Positions 1-6,281 of a DNA stretch of 64,000 bases are shown in pieces. This DNA is from an uncultured Prevotellaceae bacterium. GTDB taxonomy: Bacteria; Bacteroidota; Bacteroidia; Bacteroidales; Bacteroidaceae. Position 1 is the stretch's first letter. Every line of letters begins with the position of its first letter. The translations under genes and the position numbers were made by a program. Under the pieces are notes generated by a model. It worked only from the letters and a program-made list of their open reading frames with translations. It ran no database searches and was not told the origin of the DNA. The stretch covers positions 62,001 through 126,000 of the forward strand of contig ONLY01000001.1 in the NCBI GenBank assembly GCA_900318775.1. The letters are read 5' to 3'.

Positions 1-1
1 T

Positions 2-751
2 CAGATTCAAGGAACAACAGACCCCTCAAAAAAGATGGGCTTTGACATTGTTGCCACGGCTACAGCTAACGTGTTTAACATCTATAATACAGAGACCAAT
101 TCTTCCATTGCTTGTCAGAATCCAGGTAATCTCTACACGGAATCAGGTAATGCTGATTTCACTCTTGACGAGGCCTCTCAAGCTAGTGTTGACATCAACA
201 TCAAGGATGGCAAATGGGCTACACGCATCTTCCCATTCGCACCAGAGCTTCCAAATGGTTTGGTGGCATATACCGCAGAAGTTAACGGAGATGCGCTTGA
301 ACTGACAGAGGTAAAAAGCCCAGTTGCGAATGTGCCCTATATCTTGAAGAACAACACGGGAGATGATATTACCAGCACTTCTCTTACGGGCTACGGAACA
401 GCCGATAGGGATAGCTATGCTAAAGATGTGCTCATAGGTATCTACACCGATGCCACTATCCCTGATGGAAGCTACGTGCTGCAAACTCCAATTAGTACAA
501 GAGTACAGGCCTTCTATCCTCTTGCAACCACATTGACAGGTACGCCCTATCGTTGCTACCTCGCTTTGCCAAATTCTGCTGCCAAGCGTAATGCTATCTT
601 CTTCGACAAGGAAGAGGGCACAACAGGCATTGAAGCTCCTAACGCCACCAATGGCGAGGACGGTGTGTTCTACAATCTGGCAGGCCAGCGTGTGAACCGC
701 AGCTATAAGGGCATCATCATCCAAAATCGCAAGGCTAAACTGAATAATTAA
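2..751 (+). CDS. C-terminal part of a secreted surface protein with a type IX-like sorting tail (5' end outside window)
   Basis: The frame is open from base 2, so the gene begins before the window; the ATG at 35 is internal. About 250 residues are visible. The first ~60 (VFNIYNTETNSSIAC region) resemble the end of a beta-trefoil or ricin-like segment. Next comes a module beginning KWATRIFPFAPELPNG, a pattern I associate with Prevotella and Bacteroides surface proteins of unknown role. The last ~30 residues (FYNLAGQRV, then KGIIIQN) fit the C-terminal sorting tail (Y.LxGxxV...GxxI) of Bacteroidetes proteins exported by the type IX system. No catalytic domain is visible, so enzyme or adhesin cannot be decided. 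A small peptide gene follows 26 bases downstream on the same strand. Confidence 0.7.
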   Translation, partial: QIQGTTDPSKKMGFDIVATATANVFNIYNTETNSSIACQNPGNLYTESGNADFTLDEASQASVDINIKDGKWATRIFPFAPELPNGLVAYTAEVNGDALELTEVKSPVANVPYILKNNTGDDITSTSLTGYGTADRDSYAKDVLIGIYTDATIPDGSYVLQTPISTRVQAFYPLATTLTGTPYRCYLALPNSAAKRNAIFFDKEEGTTGIEAPNATNGEDGVFYNLAGQRVNRSYKGIIIQNRKAKLNN

Positions 752-777
752 TGTTTCACTCTAAAGACTATAAGACA

Positions 778-978
778 ATGAAAAAGACATATATCAAACC
801 TGAGACAACAACAGTTCTCATGAACGTGGAAAGGCTCATCTGCACATCTGGGCTCAAAGTAATGCGTGGAGGCTCCGAATCCGCTGCAACAGAACCAGAG
901 GACGTTGAAGATGGAATAGTGATGGGAGCTCGTCGCCGTAATACCTTCGGATCAGATTACGACAGAGATCTGTGGTAA
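778..978 (+). CDS. 66-residue conserved-type small protein (MKKTYIKPE class), function unknown
   Basis: I prefer the ATG at 778, giving MKKTYIKPETTTVLMNVE; an in-frame ATG at 751 overlaps the stop of the preceding gene and adds nine atypical residues. The protein is small and has no membrane span or recognised domain. It has a basic, Pro-containing start, a hydrophobic middle ending in a Cys (RLICTSGLKV), a Gly pair (MRGG), then an acidic stretch and a charged tail with an Arg triplet. Short proteins starting MKK-[TS]-Y-x-x-P are common hypothetical genes in Prevotella and Bacteroides, often beside surface-protein genes. A strong terminator follows directly, so it is probably the last gene of the unit with the surface protein. 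The function is not known to me. Confidence 0.6.
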   Translation: MKKTYIKPETTTVLMNVERLICTSGLKVMRGGSESAATEPEDVEDGIVMGARRRNTFGSDYDRDLW

Positions 979-998
979 CACACACATCTACTATTATG

Positions 999-1028
999 AA
1001 AAAGACGGGGCTTTGGCTCCGTCTTTTT
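999..1028 (+). terminator. Rho-independent terminator after the small peptide gene
   Basis: GACGGGGC and GCTCCGTC form an 8-bp stem (one G-U pair) around a TTTG loop. It is flanked by AAAAA and TTTTT, so it could act in both directions. It ends the plus-strand unit of the surface protein and small peptide. Confidence 0.85.
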
Positions 1029-1066
1029 GGAATAAAAGCTTTTTGTTTTACAAAAGAGCAATAAAC

Positions 1067-1102
1067 AAAGGGCTGGCTTCACTATCGAAGCCAGCCCTTT
1101 TA
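1067..1102. terminator. Perfect hairpin terminator in the left repeat copy
   Basis: AAAGGGCTGGCTTC pairs perfectly with GAAGCCAGCCCTTT over 14 bp around a 6-base loop, and is followed by TTTTA. On the minus strand it sits just after the stop of the dehydrogenase fragment, so it is probably the original terminator of that gene in the ancestor of this copy. Confidence 0.85.
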
Positions 1103-1121
1103 TATATAATATGTGTATGTC

Positions 1122-1202
1122 TTATTCCTGCACGTAGCTTGCCAACTGCTCGGGGTCGAGGGCGTTGACGTAGTTGCTGTGCTTAGCTACCTCGCTCTCA
1201 GC
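1122..1202 (-). pseudogene. Duplicated 3' fragment of the acyl-CoA dehydrogenase gene
   Basis: Read on the minus strand, this encodes 26 residues identical to the C-terminus of the intact dehydrogenase (ending QLASYVQE) and a TAA stop. The three base differences from the intact copy are all silent. The match stops at 1202, where the upstream codons no longer agree. There is no start or catalytic part, so it is a remnant. The silent-only pattern suggests the fragment diverged while part of a working gene, for instance in a related strain, and not after duplication here. Confidence 0.85.
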
Positions 1203-1262
1203 ATGGTTTGTGGACTTTCTTTTGTAAATTATCCTTTTGAGATTATCTTTTTTGGATAAAAG

Positions 1263-1294
1263 TTTGTTGGATTGTGGGAAAAGCGGTATTTTTG
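1263..1294 (+). promoter_or_regulatory. Bacteroidetes-type promoter for the ATPase gene
   Basis: TTTG at 1263-1266, then 20 bases, then TATTTTTG at 1287-1294, fits the consensus TTTG-N19-21-TAnnTTTG. The spacer contains GTGGGAA. The likely start codons lie 18 and 30 bases downstream. Confidence 0.75.
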
Positions 1295-1324
1295 TGGCGA
1301 AAATAACATTTAATGCTTGTGGTC

Positions 1325-2446
1325 ATGATAGAAAACCCTTTCATCACTTATGGATATGAGTCGCCAGAATATTTCTGTGACCGTGAGGCTGAGGCGGAAC
1401 AACTGATGTCTCTGCTTGTGAATGGCAATCATACTGCACTGATTTCTCCTCGCCGCATGGGAAAGACGGGGCTGATTCGCCATTGTTTTGCCAATCCTCG
1501 TTTGAGTGAGCATTACTACACGTTCTTGATTGACATCTATGCAACCAAGACGTTGCAGGACATGGTGTATCAGTTGGGGCACGGCATCGTGAGGCGGCTG
1601 AAACCTCGGGGACAGGCGGCTATTGACAAATTCTTGCAAGTGGTCACATCGTTGCGCACAGGCATTTCTTTTGATGGACAGGGTAATGCCAGTTGGAATC
1701 TTGGCATTGGTGACATCAAATCTCCAGTTTTCACGCTGGAAGAGATTTTCAGTTATCTTCAGTCAGCGGAGAGGCCATGTGTAGTGGCTATAGATGAGTT
1801 TCAGACCATCTCTCAATATCAGGAGAGCAATGTGGAGGCAATGCTCCGTACCTACGTTCAGCAGTGTCGTAATGCGGTCTTTGTCTTTTCGGGCTCACAA
1901 CAAAGTATGATGAGTGAGATGTTTTCCTCTCCCGCTCGTCCTTTCTACCAGAGTGTGTCACTGATGTTTTTGAAACCTGTGCCGTTGGAAGCGTATGAGG
2001 ATTTTGCTAAGAAGCACTTTCTGGACTATGGGAAAGAGATAGCAGATGGGGTGGTCGGCACGATATATGAACGTTTTGACGGTATCACATGGTACATCCA
2101 GAAGATGCTCAATCAATTGTTTGCCATTACTCCGAAAGGTTATACCGTCTCACTTGCTGACATTGATAAGGCTGAGAGTCAAATCGTCCATCAGAATGAG
2201 GAAGCCTATAAGGATATGCTTTTCCAACTCACAACTAAGCAGCGTGACCTCTTCATCGCTATCAGCAAGGAAGGGAAGGCAAGTCAGATCACTGGGTCTT
2301 CTTTCCTGAAACGTCATCACCTGCCTTCTGCCAGCAGTGTGCAGAAAGCGGCTTCAATCCTTCTGGCCAAGCAATTGCTGACTCACTATCAAGGAGTTTA
2401 TGAACTTTATGATAAGTTCATGGCGACTTGGTTGAGAAGAAGTTGA
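1325..2446 (+). CDS. AAA/STAND-like ATPase of the archaeal-type ATPase family (COG1672)
   Basis: A 373-residue protein from ATG 1325 (MIENPFITYG); ATG 1313 would add four residues, but proteins of this family usually begin close to the NPF motif. The Walker A region reads SPRRMGKTGLI (about residues 43-53) and Walker B reads CVVAIDEFQTI near 155. A sensor-like VFVFSGSQ follows near 190, and the last ~110 residues form a helical, probably winged-helix, part. This family is abundant in Bacteroidales, is often annotated only as ATP-binding protein, and has no established substrate. The gene lies alone between two direct repeats that each carry the end of the neighbouring dehydrogenase gene, which points to acquisition by recombination. 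It has its own promoter and is convergent with the etf operon. Confidence 0.85.
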   Translation: MIENPFITYGYESPEYFCDREAEAEQLMSLLVNGNHTALISPRRMGKTGLIRHCFANPRLSEHYYTFLIDIYATKTLQDMVYQLGHGIVRRLKPRGQAAIDKFLQVVTSLRTGISFDGQGNASWNLGIGDIKSPVFTLEEIFSYLQSAERPCVVAIDEFQTISQYQESNVEAMLRTYVQQCRNAVFVFSGSQQSMMSEMFSSPARPFYQSVSLMFLKPVPLEAYEDFAKKHFLDYGKEIADGVVGTIYERFDGITWYIQKMLNQLFAITPKGYTVSLADIDKAESQIVHQNEEAYKDMLFQLTTKQRDLFIAISKEGKASQITGSSFLKRHHLPSASSVQKAASILLAKQLLTHYQGVYELYDKFMATWLRRS

Positions 2447-2473
2447 TATGGACTTTGTTTTTTCTTTAGCATA

Positions 2474-2511
2474 AAAAGGGCCGACTTCCTCGTCGAAGCC
2501 AGCCCTTTTAT
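2474..2511. terminator. Weakened hairpin terminator between the ATPase and dehydrogenase genes
   Basis: AAAGGGC at the left arm and GCCCTTTT at the right arm keep the outer stem, and CTTC/GAAG the inner part. Compared with the left copy, changes in the left arm (CTGG to CCGA) leave two mismatches in the stem. It lies between two convergent genes and probably still works in both directions. Confidence 0.65.
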
Positions 2512-2609
2512 TATAATATGTGTGTATCTTATTCTTGTACGTAGCTTGCCAACTGCTCGGGGTCGAGGGCGTTGACGTAGTTGCTGTGCTTAGCCACCTC
2601 GCTCTCAGC
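2474..2609. repeat. Right copy of the ~136-bp direct repeat, including the end of the intact dehydrogenase gene
   Basis: Matches 1067-1202 in the same orientation with only a few differences. This copy is continuous with the intact acyl-CoA dehydrogenase gene (stop codon at 2529-2531), so it is the resident 3' end at this locus. Confidence 0.9.
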
Positions 2610-4238
2610 GTAGTTGATGAAGACATTGAGCGACTTGCCGAAGAGTTCGGGAGCGCGCTGAGTGTCCTGGAGAAGGAGGTGAGACATGATGACGTAAGCA
2701 GTCATCTCGTAGAGCTTGCGGGCGCAGAGGTCGAGGAAGTCCTGATTGCCTGGGGCCTTTGCGGCCTCGATGGCTGCAGTCAACTTCTCGTTCATGGCCT
2801 TGATGCGCTCTGCATAAGCTGCATACTCGGCTGCAACGGGTTCTGCCTCGAAGTCCTTGATGACACCTGCATAGAAGCCAGAAGTGATGTAGCGGATGGC
2901 TGCAACGGTCTGGAGCTGTGTGGTGCCCTCGTAGATGGACATGATGCGGGCATCGCGATAAACGCGCTGGCACTTGTACTCGAGCATGAAGCCAGAACCG
3001 CCGTGCACCTGGATGGAGTCGTAAGCAGATTCGTTGGCGAACTCGGAGTTCATACCCTTGGCGAGTGGCGTGAAGGCATCAGCGAGCTTGCTGTACTTCT
3101 TGAACTCGTCGCGCTCCTCAGGAGTGAGCTTGCGCTCCTTGCTGATGTCGTCGAGGCACTTGTAGATGTCCACGTAGCGGGCAGTCATGTAGAGGAGTGA
3201 ACGGCCTGCGTCGAGCTTAGCCTTGATGCGGGCAATCATATCGTAAACGGCTGGGAAGTGGATAATCTCCTTGCCGAACTGCTTGCGGTCGCGAGCGTAG
3301 TTGATGGCTTCTTCATAAGCGGCCTGCTCTGCACCTACTGACTGAGAGGCGATGCCGAGACGGGCACCGTTCATGAGGCCCATCACGTACTTGATAAGAC
3401 CGAGTTTCTCAGAGCCGCAGAGTTCTGCCTTGGCGTTCTTGTAAACGAGCTCACAAGTTGGGCTTCCGTGGATGCCGAGCTTGTTCTCGATGCGACGCAC
3501 ATCAACACCACCGTTGCGCTTGTCGTAGATGAACATAGAGAGGCCACGACCGTCGCGTGTGCCTTCTACAGAACGAGCCAGCACGAGGTGGATGTCTGCG
3601 TCACCGTTGGTGATGAAGCGCTTCACACCGTTGAGACGCCAGCAGTTCTCCTTCTCGTCGAAGGTAGCCTTGAGCATCACAGACTGGAGGTCGGAACCTG
3701 CATCAGGCTCTGTGAGGTCCATTGACATGGTTTCACCGGCACAAACACGTGGAATGTAGCGCTTGCGCTGATCTTCGTCACCGAACTCATAGAGGGTCTC
3801 GATACAGTCTTGGAGTGACCAGATGTTTTCGAAGCCAGCATCACCCTCGGCGATGATTTCGTTGGCAGCGGTATAAACCACATTAGGCAGGTTGAGACCG
3901 CCGTAACGACGTGGCATAGTCATGCCGCAGAGACCAGCCTTGATGGTAGCATCGAGGTTCTCGTAGGTCTTGGAGGCATAGCGCACACGGCCGTTCTCGC
4001 AGTGAGGGCCTTCAGCATCGACATCCTCAGAGTTAGGACCGATGATGTTGGCGTTGATGTCGCCTGTGATTTCGAGCAGGCTGTCATAGTTCTCCTGTGC
4101 ATCCTCGTAGTCCTTGGGTGCATAGTCATACTGACCGTAGTCAGCGTAATTTCTCTCCTTCAACTCAACGATGCGTTTCATCAAAGGGTGTTCCATGTGA
4201 AATTTAATCTCAGGAACGTCTGTATAGGAATTAGCCAT
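2529..4238 (-). CDS. Acyl-CoA dehydrogenase with C-terminal extension
   Basis: A 569-residue FAD flavoenzyme that oxidises acyl-CoA to enoyl-CoA, or works in reverse, and exchanges electrons with the ETF encoded just upstream. The middle of the protein has the FAD and substrate signature MSMDLTEPDAGSDLQ (about residues 170-184) and FITNGDADIHLVLA. The catalytic-base region reads SIYEGTTQLQT, with Glu in the IYEGTTQ motif. The final ~110 residues are the helical extension typical of the ~570-residue Bacteroidetes subgroup. The start ATG lies 2 bases after the etfA stop, which indicates translational coupling. Substrate chain length cannot be read from the sequence. The 3' end is duplicated at 1122-1202. 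Confidence 0.95.
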   Translation of the reverse strand: MANSYTDVPEIKFHMEHPLMKRIVELKERNYADYGQYDYAPKDYEDAQENYDSLLEITGDINANIIGPNSEDVDAEGPHCENGRVRYASKTYENLDATIKAGLCGMTMPRRYGGLNLPNVVYTAANEIIAEGDAGFENIWSLQDCIETLYEFGDEDQRKRYIPRVCAGETMSMDLTEPDAGSDLQSVMLKATFDEKENCWRLNGVKRFITNGDADIHLVLARSVEGTRDGRGLSMFIYDKRNGGVDVRRIENKLGIHGSPTCELVYKNAKAELCGSEKLGLIKYVMGLMNGARLGIASQSVGAEQAAYEEAINYARDRKQFGKEIIHFPAVYDMIARIKAKLDAGRSLLYMTARYVDIYKCLDDISKERKLTPEERDEFKKYSKLADAFTPLAKGMNSEFANESAYDSIQVHGGSGFMLEYKCQRVYRDARIMSIYEGTTQLQTVAAIRYITSGFYAGVIKDFEAEPVAAEYAAYAERIKAMNEKLTAAIEAAKAPGNQDFLDLCARKLYEMTAYVIMSHLLLQDTQRAPELFGKSLNVFINYAESEVAKHSNYVNALDPEQLASYVQE

Positions 4239-4240
4239 GA

Positions 4241-5281
4241 TTATTTCGAGTTCTTTTTGTAGTACTTGATGAGTTTTGGAACGACCTCTTCAATGGTGCC
4301 GTTGATGATGTAGTCGGCAATCTGGTTGATAGGAGCCTGTGGGTCGTTGTTGATGGAGATGATGATGCCAGAGTCTTTCATACCTGCCACGTGCTGGATA
4401 GCGCCAGAGATACCGCAAGCGATATACACCTTAGGACGAACGGTAGTACCAGTCTGACCAATCTGACGATCGTGGTCAATCCAGCCTGCATCGACAGCAG
4501 CACGGCTAGCACCTACCTCTGCGTGAAGCTCCTTAGCAAGCTCGAACAGGAGGTTGAAGCCTTCAGGACCGCCTACGCCATAACCGCCGGCGATGACGAT
4601 AGGAGCGCCTTTGAGGTTGTGCTTTGCCTTCTCCACGTGACGGTCGAGAACCTTCACTACATAGTCGGTAGTGGGGATGTACTTGGCCACATCATGCTTC
4701 ACCACTTCACCCTTGTAGTTCTCGTCGAGGATTTCCTTCTTCATCACACCGTCACGAACGGTTGCCATCTGTGGGCGATGCTCTGGATTGACGATGGTAG
4801 CGATGATGGAACCGCCAAAAGCTGGACGAATCTGATAGAGCTGGTCTTCGTAGTGCTTGTCAACCATGTTGCCCTCAGCGTCCTTTACCTTCATGTCAAA
4901 TGAGCCAATCTCCAACTGGGTGCAGTCGGCTGTCAAACCAGAGTGGAGCGCAGAAGACACGCGAGGACCGAGGTCACGACCAATGACGGTTGCGCCCAAA
5001 AGGCAAATCTGTGGGTTCTCCTCCTTGAAGAGATTCACTACGGCTGAAGTATGTGGAAGAGAGGTGTAGGGGAACAGCTTCTCGTCGTCGAAGATGTGTA
5101 CCTTGTCCACACCGTAAGGAATGACTTGCTTCTCAACACCATCGAGGCCTGCACCGATGAGGATGGCTTCCAACTGTACACCGAGCTGGTTGGCGAGTTT
5201 GCGACCTTTGGTGCAAAGCTCCAAACTTACGTCGGCAACCTTGTTGCCTTCAAGTTCACAATATACAAATACGTTGTTCAT
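4241..5281 (-). CDS. etfA: Electron transfer flavoprotein alpha subunit
   Basis: A 346-residue alpha subunit of the heterodimeric ETF, which holds FAD and passes electrons between acyl-CoA dehydrogenase and downstream carriers. The N-terminal half is the alpha/beta ETF domain (MNNVFVYCELEGNKVADVSL). The C-terminal half has the FAD-binding signature around VYIACGISGAIQHVAGMK (about residues 270-287) followed by INNDPQAPINQIADY. Its ATG overlaps the etfB stop as TAATG, and the dehydrogenase gene starts 2 bases after its stop, so the three genes form one tightly coupled operon. Whether this ETF bifurcates electrons is not decided by what I can see. Confidence 0.96.
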   Translation of the reverse strand: MNNVFVYCELEGNKVADVSLELCTKGRKLANQLGVQLEAILIGAGLDGVEKQVIPYGVDKVHIFDDEKLFPYTSLPHTSAVVNLFKEENPQICLLGATVIGRDLGPRVSSALHSGLTADCTQLEIGSFDMKVKDAEGNMVDKHYEDQLYQIRPAFGGSIIATIVNPEHRPQMATVRDGVMKKEILDENYKGEVVKHDVAKYIPTTDYVVKVLDRHVEKAKHNLKGAPIVIAGGYGVGGPEGFNLLFELAKELHAEVGASRAAVDAGWIDHDRQIGQTGTTVRPKVYIACGISGAIQHVAGMKDSGIIISINNDPQAPINQIADYIINGTIEEVVPKLIKYYKKNSK

Positions 5282-6090
5282 TATCCGATAGTGTTTGATT
5301 CCATGAGTTCTACAATCAGGCTCTCCACATCTGCGTCTGATGAAGTGAGGGTCTTGTTTTCTTTCGCTTTGAAGACGATGCTCTTCACGGCCTTCACGTT
5401 GGTGGGAGAACCTGCCTTACCAATCTGTGCTGGATCAGCCTCGATGTCCGCAGCACCCCAAGTGGTGAACTCGCGGTTCTTGTTGGCCCATACGCGCTTC
5501 ACGTTACGCACGCGGCAAGGAGCAGCGCTTCCGTTTACGGTAACAACGATTGGCAGAGGACCTTCAACGGTCTCAACACCACCATCAATGTGGCGGCGTG
5601 CCACAATCTTCTTGGCTGCCTTGTCGAGAGAAATAATTTCCTCGGTATAGGTAATCTGGGTGAGACCCAACTTCTCGGCCACCTGCGGACCTACCTGTGC
5701 GGTGTCGCCATCGATTGCCTGACGACCGCAAAGGATGATGTCGTAGTCGCCAACCTTCTTGATAGCCTGAGCCAAAGTGTAAGAAGTGGCAAGGGTGTCG
5801 GCACCACCAAGAGGACGGTCGGAAATGAGGATGCCGTCATCGGCACCACGGTAGATACCTTCCTTCAACACCTCTGCAGCCTTGGGAAGACCCATGGTGA
5901 GCATGGTGATGGTAGAACCAGGGTTAGCGTCCTTCAGGCGGAGTGCCTGCTCAAGGGCGTTCAAATCTTCGGGATTGAACACTGCTGGCAAAGCAGCACG
6001 GTTCACTGTTCCCTCTGGAGTCATCGCATCGGGACCGACGTTACGTGTGTCGGGAACCTGCTTTGCGAGCACAATAATTTTTAAACTCAT
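5281..6090 (-). CDS. etfB: Electron transfer flavoprotein beta subunit
   Basis: A 269-residue beta subunit of ETF, first gene of the etfB-etfA-dehydrogenase operon. I place the start at 6090 (MSLKIIVLAKQVPDT), the usual ETF-beta start; the frame is open upstream to 6183 but those residues do not resemble the family and they cross the promoter. The beta-subunit pattern is clear: KQVPDT near the N-terminus, NPEDLNALEQAL near residue 40, and the signature region YDIILCGRQAIDGDTAQVGP near residue 120. The stop overlaps the etfA start by one base. Confidence 0.95.
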   Translation of the reverse strand: MSLKIIVLAKQVPDTRNVGPDAMTPEGTVNRAALPAVFNPEDLNALEQALRLKDANPGSTITMLTMGLPKAAEVLKEGIYRGADDGILISDRPLGGADTLATSYTLAQAIKKVGDYDIILCGRQAIDGDTAQVGPQVAEKLGLTQITYTEEIISLDKAAKKIVARRHIDGGVETVEGPLPIVVTVNGSAAPCRVRNVKRVWANKNREFTTWGAADIEADPAQIGKAGSPTNVKAVKSIVFKAKENKTLTSSDADVESLIVELMESNTIG

Positions 6091-6152
6091 AGTTAATTTT
6101 ATAGATTGTTTTGGGAAATATTGACGAGGTTTTGTAACCGCATAATGCGTTG

Positions 6153-6183
6153 CAAATGTACGACATTTATTTAAGTTCGCCAA
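6153..6183 (-). promoter_or_regulatory. Promoter of the etfB-etfA-dehydrogenase operon
   Basis: On the minus strand, TTGG (6183-6180), 19 bases, then TACATTTG (6160-6153), matching the Bacteroidetes TAnnTTTG box. It is about 60 bases upstream of the chosen etfB start, which supports that start over the longer frame. Confidence 0.7.
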
Positions 6184-6225
6184 TGAAAACGGGAGTTTTT
6201 ATGCTCACAAAGCGGAAAAGAGTGC

Positions 6226-6261
6226 AAAAAAGGGCAAAGCCATGTTGCTTTGCCCTTTTTC
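6226..6261. terminator. Terminator after the GH128-like gene
   Basis: AAAAAAGGGCAAAGC pairs with GCTTTGCCCTTTTT around a short loop. It follows the minus-strand glycosidase gene (stop at 6282) and lies just upstream of the etf promoter. Confidence 0.85.
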
Positions 6262-6281
6262 TTGTGTTATAGGGTTGTTTG

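Larger units (their letters stand above)
1067..1202. repeat. Left copy of a ~136-bp direct repeat flanking the ATPase gene
   Basis: This stretch matches 2474-2609 in the same orientation. The match covers a terminator hairpin, the short spacer after it and the last 27 codons (with stop) of the acyl-CoA dehydrogenase gene. The two copies differ by a few substitutions and a 1-base indel in the noncoding part and by three bases in the coding part, all three synonymous. Similarity ends abruptly after 1202 (and after 2609 in the other copy). The two copies bracket the ATPase gene, as expected for an insertion or recombination that duplicated the end of the dehydrogenase gene. Confidence 0.9.

Noticed and set aside
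1122-1202. Small independent gene on the minus strand
   Set aside because: It has no start codon of its own and is identical in protein sequence to the end of the neighbouring dehydrogenase, so it is a duplicated fragment.
1067-2609. Transposon or insertion sequence carrying the ATPase gene
   Set aside because: There is no transposase and no terminal inverted repeats; the flanks are direct repeats of a resident gene end, which fits homologous recombination better.
2520-3200. Long plus-strand frame inside the dehydrogenase gene
   Set aside because: It is the antisense shadow of a well supported gene and has a low-complexity translation; similar shadows at 10427-11041, 16132-17061 and 35964-37061 were rejected for the same reason.
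5281-6183. Longer etfB starting at 6183
   Set aside because: The extra residues do not resemble ETF-beta and the region contains the promoter; the family start is at 6090.
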